Assembly (NCBI GenBank): GCA_020047775.1
Contig: JAIFNK010000071.1
Location: 1 to 6,616 of the forward strand
Source of the DNA: Akkermansia sp.
GTDB taxonomy: Bacteria > Verrucomicrobiota > Verrucomicrobiia > Verrucomicrobiales > Akkermansiaceae
Reading direction: 5' to 3'
Length of the DNA stretch: 6,616 nucleotides
Below, in pieces: positions 1-6,616 of this stretch. Below the pieces are notes generated by a model that saw nothing but the letters and a program-made list of their open reading frames with translations, did not search any database and was not told where the DNA came from. The translations under genes were made by a program, and so were the position numbers. Positions within the stretch are counted from its first letter, which is position 1. Each line of letters starts with the position of its first letter.

Positions 1-1
1 A

Positions 2-73
2 CGCTATTTCCGCTACTTCATCAATCGAGCACACGGAAACCTCCTCCTCTTCCCGCATGAACCGCTCGCATGA
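2..73 (+). CDS. Possible C-terminal end of an unidentified protein, cut by the left window edge
   Basis: A plus-strand frame is open from the left edge to a TGA at 71-73 and would encode the last 23 residues of a protein (ending FPHEPLA). Its codons favour C in the third position, as in the gap gene, and it would converge on the vapC gene that stops at 128. The evidence is weak because the piece is short and has no recognisable motif. A competing minus-strand frame is also open here: it starts with an ATG at 59-57 and runs off the left edge (MREEEEVSVCSIDEVAEIA). Only sequence to the left can decide between them. Function unknown. Confidence 0.3.
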   Translation, partial: RYFRYFINRAHGNLLLFPHEPLA

Positions 74-127
74 ATCCGCCAGCCGTTGTGCCGCGAGTGT
101 CGGCTGATCAGGCTTTGCGCCACCGGA

Positions 128-541
128 TCAGTTCGAGGTCAAAACCCGGACATCAAGGCCAGCGATCCGGCGGAAGCGGGCTTCATCACGAGGCCCGACC
201 AGGACTCCACATCCCAGACAACGCGCAGTGGCCGCCACGGCGATGTCGTTTTGGGGAATCATCGTGCCGCTTTGGGTCAACTCGGCGAAGATGTCGGCAT
301 GGTGTTCGGCGGTTTCGGCGGTGAATGGCTCGATCCCCATCACGCGGCGCAAGGCTTCGAGACGTGCCATCCGGCGGGCGGCGCGTGCTGCTGAATCGGC
401 CAGGCGGACGCCGGCCAACGCTTCTGCCCAGACCACGGCGGGCATCACCAGTTCCTCGCTGGCGTCGAGGGCGAGGGTAAGCCCGTCATTCTGGGCCCGT
501 TCCCATGCCACTAATGCGGAAGTGTCGAGAATCAGGCCCAT
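128..541 (-). CDS. vapC: VapC-type PIN-domain toxin (putative ribonuclease) of the first toxin-antitoxin pair
   Basis: A 137-residue PIN-domain protein, the normal size for VapC toxins, which are Mg-dependent endoribonucleases that cut tRNA or rRNA and are held inactive by a bound antitoxin. It opens with the family signature MGLILDTSALVAW (first acidic residue D6). A second conserved acid follows at E40 in VVWAEALAG and a third at D99 in QNDIAVAATA. The C-terminal block GPRDEARFRRI supplies D119, close to the usual fourth position. I chose the ATG at 541 because the PIN signature begins exactly there; the frame stays open upstream to 643, but that part lies inside the antitoxin gene and looks non-protein-like. 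The start overlaps the end of the antitoxin gene by 10 nt, so the two are probably translationally coupled. No Shine-Dalgarno sequence is evident. Family assignment is secure; the RNA target is unknown. Confidence 0.9.
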   Translation of the reverse strand: MGLILDTSALVAWERAQNDGLTLALDASEELVMPAVVWAEALAGVRLADSAARAARRMARLEALRRVMGIEPFTAETAEHHADIFAELTQSGTMIPQNDIAVAATARCLGCGVLVGPRDEARFRRIAGLDVRVLTSN

Positions 542-795
542 GGATTGGCAGCGGGTTGATCGGCCTCGTTCACTTTCTCCAAATCGTCGGCGAACGACGG
601 GTCGCGTGGCAGACGGGCGACGGCGGTCAGCAATTCTCCCCATGTCGCGCGGCGGGACCCGCTGGCTGGCGAGAGTTCGGCGATCGGTTGGTCGTTCTTG
701 TTGAGAAGGAAATGCTCGCCCTTGTGTTTCACTCTTGCGAGGTAGTCACCCAAATGGCGCGCTGCGTCAGTTGTGCTGATAGGAATGGCCAGCAT
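532..795 (-). CDS. Phd/YefM-family antitoxin paired with the PIN toxin
   Basis: An 87-residue protein whose first half matches the Phd/YefM fold: MLAIPISTTDAARHLGDYLARV, then GEHFLLNKNDQPIAEL, equivalent to the family's 'vvItrrGkpvAvl' strand. In this family the N-terminal domain dimerises and binds operator DNA, while the extended C-terminus wraps the toxin. Here the C-terminal part (about residues 45-87) is polar, contains the short helix WGELLTAVARLP, and is likely the toxin-neutralising segment. It is the first gene of a two-gene unit whose last 10 nt overlap the toxin start. Phd-type antitoxins usually partner Doc or RelE toxins but are also common with PIN toxins. An inverted repeat three bases upstream of the ATG is a likely autoregulatory operator. 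No Shine-Dalgarno sequence precedes this ATG. Confidence 0.87.
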   Translation of the reverse strand: MLAIPISTTDAARHLGDYLARVKHKGEHFLLNKNDQPIAELSPASGSRRATWGELLTAVARLPRDPSFADDLEKVNEADQPAANPWA

Positions 796-797
796 AC

Positions 798-814
798 GTA
801 AATATGTAATTTAC
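798..814. promoter_or_regulatory. Inverted repeat just upstream of the Phd-type antitoxin, candidate operator
   Basis: Six-base perfect arms GTAAAT and ATTTAC are separated by five bases, in an AT-rich patch ending three bases before the antitoxin ATG (795). Phd-type antitoxins repress their own promoter by binding short palindromes, so this is the natural operator candidate. A weak promoter can be drawn on the minus strand: TTGATT at 831-826 and CATATT at 806-801 (4 of 6 to TATAAT) with a long 19-bp spacer, overlapping the repeat. The repeat is seen directly; its function and the promoter are inference. Confidence 0.5.
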
Positions 815-837
815 AAAGTTCTGAAAATCAAGAGCAT

Positions 838-1021
838 CTATTTGATGGAAAACGACGCTGGGCATGTATGAATTTCAGCAAGGGCGGATTTCAGGGACGC
901 CTTGGCGGTTTGCTGGTCGTGGTGAGACTGGAGACTGGGCCACACGTCGGCGGGCCAATCGAAGTAGCGTTCGAGGCGCATGGCGGTGTTTGTCTACGGT
1001 GAGTGCGCGCTTGCCCTTCGC
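838..1021 (-). pseudogene. Remnant of a HigA-like (XRE-type) antitoxin gene, frameshifted
   Basis: Minus-strand reading gives KGKRALTVD (1018-992), which matches the 'NGkRaiTpd' turn of HigA antitoxins. After one extra base (991) the next frame continues NTAMRLERYFDWPADVW, then PSLQSHHDQQTAK, matching the HigA block 'tAlRLaraFgtspefWlnLQaaYDl'. The frame ends at a TAG at 840-838. Codons in this second frame favour C in the third position, supporting past coding use. The N-terminal half, including most of the helix-turn-helix, and any HigB toxin partner are missing, so this is a decayed fragment. It lies directly upstream of the Phd-type antitoxin promoter. The similarity is judged by eye against the remembered family consensus; chance resemblance is unlikely over about 40 residues but not excluded. 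Confidence 0.55.
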
Positions 1022-1023
1022 CA

Positions 1024-1071
1024 TGGGCAAACCAAACGTCCGGCTTTGCCAAGCGTTTTGGTAATACTCAT
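1024..1071 (-). pseudogene. Possible start fragment of an AbrB-like antitoxin gene
   Basis: From the ATG at 1071-1069 the minus strand reads MSITKTLGKAGRLVCP. This resembles the opening of swapped-hairpin AbrB/MazE-type antitoxins, in which a 'k.GrivlPkevR' strand is diagnostic. After residue 16 the frame loses the family pattern and stops at a TAG near 996; the DNA instead matches a HigA-like antitoxin in another frame. The simplest reading is that the 5' end of one antitoxin gene was joined to the 3' half of another around 1020-1025 and both then decayed. The match is short, so this is tentative. Confidence 0.35.
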
Positions 1072-1093
1072 GCCAATTTGAATACCGTTGGCA
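1071..1093. repeat. Inverted repeat TGCCAA-N11-TTGGCA overlapping the AbrB-like start fragment
   Basis: Perfect 6-base arms at 1071-1076 and 1088-1093 are separated by 11 bases, and the left arm touches the ATG at 1071. Its position resembles the palindromes in front of the two intact antitoxin genes, so it may be a relic operator of the lost module. There is no direct evidence that it still works. Confidence 0.35.
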
Positions 1094-1233
1094 ACTTGAT
1101 AGCGCAAGGGTGAAGCTTGAGCCAGAAGCCGGCAGGGCTTGGGTTTTGAGAATGGGGGTGAGGCCGGTTCGCGGGCATCAGCGTCGGTTGGAAAAAAGAA
1201 TGCAGGCAGGATGTCTAACCCCTTTGTTTCAGA
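1094..1233. other. Non-coding stretch downstream of the second vapC; no gene seen
   Basis: No start codon, domain or RNA fold was recognised here. On the minus strand one frame stays open from about 1220 through the AbrB-like start fragment, with a proline-rich, low-information translation (for example REPASPPFSKPKPCRLL) that does not look like a folded protein. Together with the fragments at 838-1071, this makes a gene-poor interval of about 440 bp between two intact toxin-antitoxin modules. It could be part of a dispersed intergenic repeat, but that cannot be tested from one copy. No intrinsic terminator is evident after the toxin stop codon at 1234. Confidence 0.4.
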
Positions 1234-1647
1234 TCATGCGGGCGGCTCCTCGGCTTCCCAATCTTCGAGCCGCAAGCCGGTGACTCGTTTGAATTCACGG
1301 ATGTTGTGGGTGACGATCGTTAGGCCGAGCGAGAGGGCTTGGCCGCAGAGTTGCAAATCGTAAGGGCCGATCTTGGTGCCGGATTTCTCAAGCTGGAAAC
1401 GGATTTCCGCTGTTTTCAGGGCTGAGTCCCAATCGAAGGGTAAGAGGTGCAAGGGTTCCAGAAAGGTGGAGACTTTTCGCCCCGCGCCTTCAGGGTCGTT
1501 GCAACGGAACACTCCGGCGAACAACTCGAAGACGCTCACCATCGATACCGCACAATCCTCGGGACTGCGGGCGGCGAGTGCCCGCATGACCTTGGGATTT
1601 CCGCGCATGGCGGCGATGCAGACATTGGTATCGAGGAGGTAGGTCAT
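1234..1647 (-). CDS. vapC: VapC PIN-domain toxin (putative ribonuclease) of the second toxin-antitoxin pair
   Basis: A 137-residue PIN-domain protein of typical VapC length. It begins [16 protein letters not shown] (D6), has the second acid at E41 in SVFELFAGV and the third at D97 in [15 protein letters not shown]. It ends with the family's [20 protein letters not shown] block, equivalent to 'ivTnNtreFeRVpgL.venW'. This places it in the classic FitB/VapC branch, distinct from the other PIN toxin in the window, with which it shares only the active-site motifs. These enzymes cleave structured RNA when the labile antitoxin is degraded. The ATG overlaps the antitoxin stop codon in an ATGA arrangement (1647-1644), a hallmark of translational coupling. 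A weak GGA lies about 11 bases before the start, inside vapB. All catalytic acids are present, so the toxin is probably active. Confidence 0.93.
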   Translation of the reverse strand: MTYLLDTNVCIAAMRGNPKVMRALAARSPEDCAVSMVSVFELFAGVFRCNDPEGAGRKVSTFLEPLHLLPFDWDSALKTAEIRFQLEKSGTKIGPYDLQLCGQALSLGLTIVTHNIREFKRVTGLRLEDWEAEEPPA

Positions 1648-1877
1648 CCGGTGAATTCCACGATGGGCGGGAGTTCGCCTTGGTCGGGCCGGGTGAAATT
1701 GGCGTCATCAATGCGGATGTTTGCGAAGAATCCATCGGGCCAGGTGGAGGCTTTGACTGGCACCAACAGCACTCCATCGCCAAGACGGCGAATCGAGACT
1801 TCCCGGCCTTCGAACCTCAGTTCTTTGGGGATTCTCACCGCCTGCGAGCGCCCGTTTGTAAACAACGTCGTTGTCAT
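1644..1877 (-). CDS. vapB: VapB antitoxin with AbrB/MazE-like swapped-hairpin DNA-binding domain
   Basis: A 77-residue protein of the VapB/VagC type. Residues 1-40 form the swapped-hairpin AbrB-like DNA-binding domain, with the signature [20 protein letters not shown] and then [14 protein letters not shown]. Residues 41-77 (including [17 protein letters not shown]) are the acidic, aromatic tail that in this family plugs the toxin active site. The frame is open further upstream to 1991, but the extra residues do not fit the family and lie across the promoter, so the ATG at 1877 is preferred. It is the leading gene of a two-gene unit with vapC. A strong promoter and a palindrome lie immediately upstream, consistent with autoregulation by the VapBC complex. 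There is no Shine-Dalgarno sequence; the predicted transcript starts at or next to the ATG. Confidence 0.92.
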   Translation of the reverse strand: MTTTLFTNGRSQAVRIPKELRFEGREVSIRRLGDGVLLVPVKASTWPDGFFANIRIDDANFTRPDQGELPPIVEFTG

Positions 1878-1879
1878 AG

Positions 1880-3091
<1,212 letters not shown>

Positions 3092-3115
3092 TTCCTGACA
3101 CTGGAAAATCATTTG

Positions 3116-3150
3116 AAAACGGCGGTCCGCAAGGGCCGCCGTTTTTTTTT
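3116..3150 (+). terminator. Intrinsic terminator of gap, possibly bidirectional
   Basis: A 10-bp stem (3119-3128 pairing with 3133-3142, one G-U wobble) closed by a GCAA tetraloop is followed by nine T residues (3142-3150). Four A residues precede the stem and pair with the start of the T tract. It starts 25 bases after the gap stop codon. On the minus strand the same stem is followed by only four Ts, so it may also weakly terminate the convergent kinase operon that stops at 3187. Confidence 0.93.
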
Positions 3151-3186
3151 GCTGGAGCGCGGAATGGACTTCGGCGCGATTTTTTC

Positions 3187-4302
3187 TCAGCATTCGCAGG
3201 GAACCAATTGCGCAGTCCGCCTTACGATTTCCTCCATCGCGTCCATGTTTTCCTCGAGAACGGCGACGAACGCGAACTGGTTCCTGCAGCGGTCGAGATT
3301 GTGGTCGGGACGGTTGGTTTTGAAATAGGTGTCCCCGTCCAGATAGTCTGTCAGGAAGCGGATGCCACATTCCAGCGTGATGAGTTTGCCGGAGAACGCG
3401 AGCAGGGAGAGCTCGGCATCATTGAGAAACGTCGCGGCGGATAGATAGCCCTTCACAAGGGCTTCAAAGCGATCCAGTCGGATGCCGATCTGTCCCAAAT
3501 TCGCCTCATCTTCCCGCGTCGTCGGCGCGGCGGTGCGGACCATGTCGCCGAAGTCGTAGAGCGCGGAACCGGGCATGGTGGTGTCCAGATCGATCACGCA
3601 GACACCCTCGGCCGTCGCGATGTCGAGAAGCACGTTATTGAGCTTGGTGTCGTTGTGGGTGACTCGCTCCGGGATGATTCCGGATGCAATGAGGTCGGTG
3701 ATGCGCGGGCAGTCCGCGGCGCGGGCGCGGACAAAAGCGATCTCGGCCTGCACCGTGGCGGCGCGACCGGCGATGTCGGTTTCGATCGCGACTTCGAGTG
3801 CCGCCAGCCGCTGGGGCGTGTCGTGGAAGCCAGCGATGGTCTCGTGCAGCCTCTCGCCTGGCAAGTTGGCGGTGAGGGTTTGAAACGCGCCGAACGTCCT
3901 CGCTGCCTGATAGGCCTGCTTGTTGCACTCGATCTCGTCGTAGCCGCGGGTGCGCTCGATAAACGGATAGGTGCGCCAGAGGTTTCCCGCCGCGTCGAAC
4001 GCGTAGGGCTTGCCGTCCCAGGCGGGAATACAGGTGAGCGTGCGGCGGTGGGCCTCGGGATGACCCTCGGCAAGAAGCCGCGCCAGCGCGTGGCTGGTCA
4101 CGCGGGCGACGTTTTCCATCACTTGGATGGGATTCTTGAAGACGTGGTGGTTGATCCGCTGATGGATGTAGCGGATGCGGCTGCCGGCCTGATCATACCA
4201 GGCGCAGTAGGTGTCATTGATGTGTCCGGAGCCGAATGGCTGCGCTTCGACAAAGTCGGCGCGCATCTGGAACAGCTTCGAAATCGCGTGAAGGTCATGC
4301 AT
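3187..4302 (-). CDS. NahK-like sugar 1-kinase (aminoglycoside phosphotransferase superfamily)
   Basis: A 371-residue protein with the APH/choline-kinase fold, close in length and motifs to N-acetylhexosamine 1-kinase (NahK), which phosphorylates GlcNAc or GalNAc at C1; some relatives carry the name 'mucin desulfatase'. The phosphate-binding turn is GSGHINDTY (24-32). The catalytic loop is THNDTKLNNVLLD (215-227), with catalytic Asp218 and metal ligand Asn223. It is followed by CVIDLDTTMPGSALYDFGDMVR (starting at 235), giving the metal-binding Asp238. The loop carries HND where most APH proteins have HGD. The gene is second in an operon: its ATG lies inside the end of the nucleotidyltransferase gene (8-nt overlap), with GAAGGAA about 11 bases upstream. 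It probably supplies the sugar-1-phosphate used by its neighbour. The fold is certain; the sugar specificity is inferred. It could instead act on another hexose. Confidence 0.85.
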   Translation of the reverse strand: MHDLHAISKLFQMRADFVEAQPFGSGHINDTYCAWYDQAGSRIRYIHQRINHHVFKNPIQVMENVARVTSHALARLLAEGHPEAHRRTLTCIPAWDGKPYAFDAAGNLWRTYPFIERTRGYDEIECNKQAYQAARTFGAFQTLTANLPGERLHETIAGFHDTPQRLAALEVAIETDIAGRAATVQAEIAFVRARAADCPRITDLIASGIIPERVTHNDTKLNNVLLDIATAEGVCVIDLDTTMPGSALYDFGDMVRTAAPTTREDEANLGQIGIRLDRFEALVKGYLSAATFLNDAELSLLAFSGKLITLECGIRFLTDYLDGDTYFKTNRPDHNLDRCRNQFAFVAVLEENMDAMEEIVRRTAQLVPCEC

Positions 4303-5224
4303 GGACGATTCCTTCGGAAAGATCGGCTGGATAGACGCCTGTTTCGATCAGTTTGCGGATGGAGGCGACGACGTGGGATTTGTCTTCCGGATAAGTGACA
4401 CCAAACCACTGGCTGGTGGTGTCCAGCACCGCACAATCCGCCTTGTCGGCGCGAATCAGCGCGTCAACAACCGTAGGGATGTAGTTTTCTGATTTTTCCA
4501 CGTGCCCGAAATTTTTCAGGAAATCGGTGAACTCCACTTCCAAGTGAGTCATGAAACAAGCGGGGAATGCCCAGAAGTTCATGGAAACCGGCGATTTTTC
4601 GCAAACCTCCCGCCGAGTGCCGTCGAGAGAGTTGCCGCGGACGACTCCGTCCGCATCACGCTCGATTTTCACATATTCCTCGACGCCGGCGAGCAGGCCA
4701 GCCTCGTCGCGGGCGCAAATACCGCGGTTCACGTCGCCGTGGTCGGAAAGCGTGTTGATGAGGGGATAGCCGATCATCGCATAGTGGGATTTTCCCGGTT
4801 CGTCGTGTGGCTGGCGGAGAAATTCCGCGGCGCGGAGGTAAGCGTCGCTGCCGTAGAAATCGTCGGCATTGATCACGGCGAAGGATTCCCTGACGAGATG
4901 CCGGGCCGCGCGGATCGCGTGCGCGGTGCCCCAGGGTTTCACCCGGCCATCCGGGACGGTGAATCCTTCGGGCAGGTCGTCGAGTTTTTGAAATGCGTAA
5001 TCGACTTGGATGCTCCCGGCGAAGCGTGAGCCCACCCCTTGTTGGAAGGCCTCGGAGAAATCCTCCCGGATGATGAAAATCACCCGCCCGAAGCCCGCGC
5101 GGATGGCGTCGAAGACCGAGTAGTCGAGCACGGTTTCACCGTTCGGGCCCATCGGGTCCATTTGCTTGAGGCCGCCGTATCGGCTGCCCATTCCGGCAGC
5201 AAGAACTAGGAGTGTCGGTTTCAT
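4295..5224 (-). CDS. Sugar-1-phosphate nucleotidyltransferase (NDP-sugar pyrophosphorylase family)
   Basis: A 309-residue cytoplasmic enzyme of the GT-A-like nucleotidyltransferase family, which joins a sugar-1-phosphate to an NTP to give an NDP-sugar and pyrophosphate. The nucleotide-binding signature LVLAAGMGSRYGGLKQ is at 6-21, with the G-x-G-x-R and Lys20 of the family. KPWGTAHAI (96-104) contacts the base, and the metal-binding INADDFYG is at 118-125. MNFWAF (215-220) and the later YPEDKSHV (278-285) are typical of this subfamily. The length is normal. The ATG at 5224 puts the signature at the expected distance from the N-terminus; no clear Shine-Dalgarno sequence or promoter was found upstream. 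It is the first gene of the operon with the NahK-like kinase, so its substrate is probably the kinase product (perhaps GlcNAc-, GalNAc- or another hexose-1-phosphate). The exact sugar and nucleotide cannot be told from sequence alone. Confidence 0.85.
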   Translation of the reverse strand: MKPTLLVLAAGMGSRYGGLKQMDPMGPNGETVLDYSVFDAIRAGFGRVIFIIREDFSEAFQQGVGSRFAGSIQVDYAFQKLDDLPEGFTVPDGRVKPWGTAHAIRAARHLVRESFAVINADDFYGSDAYLRAAEFLRQPHDEPGKSHYAMIGYPLINTLSDHGDVNRGICARDEAGLLAGVEEYVKIERDADGVVRGNSLDGTRREVCEKSPVSMNFWAFPACFMTHLEVEFTDFLKNFGHVEKSENYIPTVVDALIRADKADCAVLDTTSQWFGVTYPEDKSHVVASIRKLIETGVYPADLSEGIVHA

Positions 5225-5553
5225 GGTTTGTCAGATGGGGGCGTGCGATTCGAATTTCCGCGTTGCCGCGCTTGACTTGCCAATTGTCGGGCCGCCTTGC
5301 AATCCCTCAGATGAAATCGACAAAATCACTGGAGATGCCCCGGCGCGAATCCTCACCAGCATCGGCTACTTCGCCGGTCCGGCTGCATGCGCTCGGATGC
5401 CGGACGTCGGCGCAGGGTTCCGGTGGTGCCGTTGGTGGTTTGAAAGCGGCGCATCGTCAGGCCTGCGGAATTTCGGGAGCTGCAAGCCGTCGAACCCGGT
5501 GGGGTGCCTCTTTAAAGACGGGCTGTTGCAAGGAAAACAGGCGGCTGAAAACG
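5225..5553. other. Gene-free stretch between the surface protein gene and the sugar operon
   Basis: This 329-bp interval should contain the promoter of the nucleotidyltransferase-kinase operon, but no convincing -35/-10 pair was found; TTGGCA on the minus strand has no good -10 at 16-18 bp. Several frames are open on both strands, as expected in GC-rich DNA. Their translations are rich in Arg, His, Pro, Cys and Trp, lack domains and disagree with the codon use of neighbouring genes, so none is annotated. No clear terminator follows the surface protein stop at 5554. The block from about 5330 to 5550 is a candidate dispersed intergenic repeat (see findings). Confidence 0.45.
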
Positions 5554-6616
5554 CTACTCGTTGCACTGCATCCTGAAGAACGCGGCATCGTCGGTGGGAG
5601 TGAATTCGAACTCAATGTCGCCGCCGGTATTCACGGAAACCTGGGCTGGGGCTGCCGGGAAGTCTGAGAAGGCGGTGAGATCGGTCGATATTTTCCAATC
5701 CAAGGTCAGCTTCACTTTTCCGGTGATGGCATTGCGCGAGATAAGCGGAGTGCCCGAATTGAGGGCTTGGACTTGGGACGGGCTGAAAAGTCCCGCGCGG
5801 TTTGCGTGGGTGAAGAGAGTTGCCACGAGCTCGGGCTGGGGATCCTGCCACTTCCAGAGCGCGGAGATTGAACTCTGCGGCGTCATTCAATCCATCTTGG
5901 TCGGTGTCGGCCGCCAAGGTGAGGCCGGTGCCGGAGAGTTCGAGGGTGAAGACGGTTTTGTCCGGATCGTTGCTCCGGATCTCCAGGGTCGCGTTGCGCT
6001 CGCCGCCGGCGGTCGGGGTGAATTTCACGGTCACGGTAGTATTTCCGCCTTCGGGGATGCTTGTGAGAAGCGGTCCTGTCATGGAGAAGTCGGCGGCCGC
6101 CGTGCCGGTGAGCGACAGGGGCGGTAATTCGAGATTTGCGTTTCCCGTGTTTTTGATGACGAAGCTGAGTGCCACCGGGCTGGTCGCTACGGTGAATCCG
6201 AAATTGACCGGAGAGCTTGTTTCCAAATTTGCGCCGAGCGGGGTCTCGACCGCAATTTGCGGAACCACGATGGAACTGGTGGTGAACGTGATTCCGCTCA
6301 CCCGCATGGACGATTGATAAAACCTGCCGTTGGTCGCGGTGATCGAAGTGCGGTCGCGGAGGGTGAATGACAAATTGGCCAAGTCCGTTCCCCAAGGGAC
6401 GGTCAGTGAGCGGGTGAGGGGACTCGGGCCGAACGCGTATCCGACTTCAGTTGTGGTGTTGGGCGGATGGATATAGGGAATGGGTCCGGTTCCCCATGTT
6501 TCAGTAAAGGTGGATGTGCTCGCACCGACGGAAATCACCGTATCCGCTGTCCATTGCATCGTCCGCATTCCTGTGTCGGCACTGAATTCCCCCACCCAAA
6601 ACAAACGGCTGTCCGG
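5554..6616 (-). CDS. Secreted/surface protein with choice-of-anchor (HYDIN-like) domain; 5' end off the window, internal frameshift
   Basis: The minus-strand frame is open from the right edge, so the N-terminus and any signal peptide are missing. The first ~115 visible residues are Thr/Ser-rich beta-type sequence. A HYDIN/ASPM-SPD-2-like 'choice-of-anchor D' immunoglobulin-like domain follows (about 6259-5927): LSFVIKNTGNANLEL, FTPTAGGERNATLEIRSNDP and LELSGTG. Next comes a thrombospondin-3-type calcium site, DTDQDGLNDAAEF. The frame is then lost near 5848-5860. The next frame continues WQDPQPELVATLFTHANRAG and ends with DDAAFFRMQCNE and a TAG at 5556-5554, a C-terminal domain often found after this calcium site in Verrucomicrobiota proteins. 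The two parts are therefore one gene with a small indel. No sorting anchor such as PEP-CTERM is seen. The role is probably extracellular or cell-surface and remains undefined. Confidence 0.8.

Noticed and set aside
864..1064. 66-codon plus-strand frame between the two toxin-antitoxin pairs
   Set aside because: It is antisense to the HigA-like remnant, and its translation shows no family pattern.
3655..4398. 247-codon plus-strand frame opposite the kinase gene
   Set aside because: It is antisense to a protein with all catalytic motifs intact, has no recognisable domain, and crosses a gene boundary.
4502..5029. 175-codon plus-strand frame opposite the nucleotidyltransferase
   Set aside because: Antisense shadow of a well-supported gene, with no motif and no start signal.
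5166..5576. 136-codon plus-strand frame covering the gene-free stretch
   Set aside because: It starts inside the nucleotidyltransferase gene and ends inside the surface protein gene, both antisense; Cys/Trp/Arg-rich with no domain.

Overview
The window looks like a chromosomal segment of a GC-rich, free-living bacterium, most plausibly a member of the Verrucomicrobiota (Luteolibacter/Haloferula-like). This rests mainly on the rightmost protein, whose order (choice-of-anchor/HYDIN-like beta domain, a calcium-binding D-x-D-x-D-G repeat, then a C-terminal domain ending in an 'AAFFR' motif) is typical of secreted proteins of that phylum. The taxonomic call is inference and no database was consulted.

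Left third (about 1-2040): a cluster of toxin-antitoxin material, all on the minus strand. A complete Phd-type antitoxin/PIN-domain toxin pair (795 to 128) and a complete VapB (AbrB-fold)/VapC pair (1877 to 1234) flank a roughly 440-bp stretch. That stretch holds what I read as decayed antitoxin pieces: the C-terminal half of a HigA-like antitoxin broken by a one-base frameshift, directly preceded by the first ~16 codons of an AbrB-like antitoxin. In both intact modules the genes overlap (10 nt and 4 nt), and AT-rich inverted repeats sit immediately upstream of the antitoxin starts. The vapB promoter (TTGACC, 17 bp, TATATA) places transcription initiation at or next to the ATG, suggesting a leaderless mRNA.

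Middle (2042-3150): a complete glycolytic glyceraldehyde-3-phosphate dehydrogenase gene on the plus strand, divergent from vapBC. It has a candidate sigma-70 promoter, a perfect 15-bp palindrome four bases before the start codon, and a textbook intrinsic terminator.

Right half: convergent to gap is a minus-strand two-gene operon (5224 to 3187) with an 8-nt overlap. It encodes a sugar nucleotidyltransferase followed by a NahK-like (N-acetylhexosamine 1-kinase type) phosphotransferase. Together they could turn a free sugar into a sugar-1-phosphate and then an NDP-sugar. After a 329-bp gene-free stretch (5225-5553) comes the 3' part of a large minus-strand secreted/surface protein gene that runs off the right edge and carries a frameshift near 5848-5860.

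No RNA genes, CRISPR arrays, insertion sequences or replication origins were found. The most unusual points are the stacked intact and decayed toxin-antitoxin modules, the palindromes at three start sites, the kinase/nucleotidyltransferase pair, and the frameshifted surface protein.
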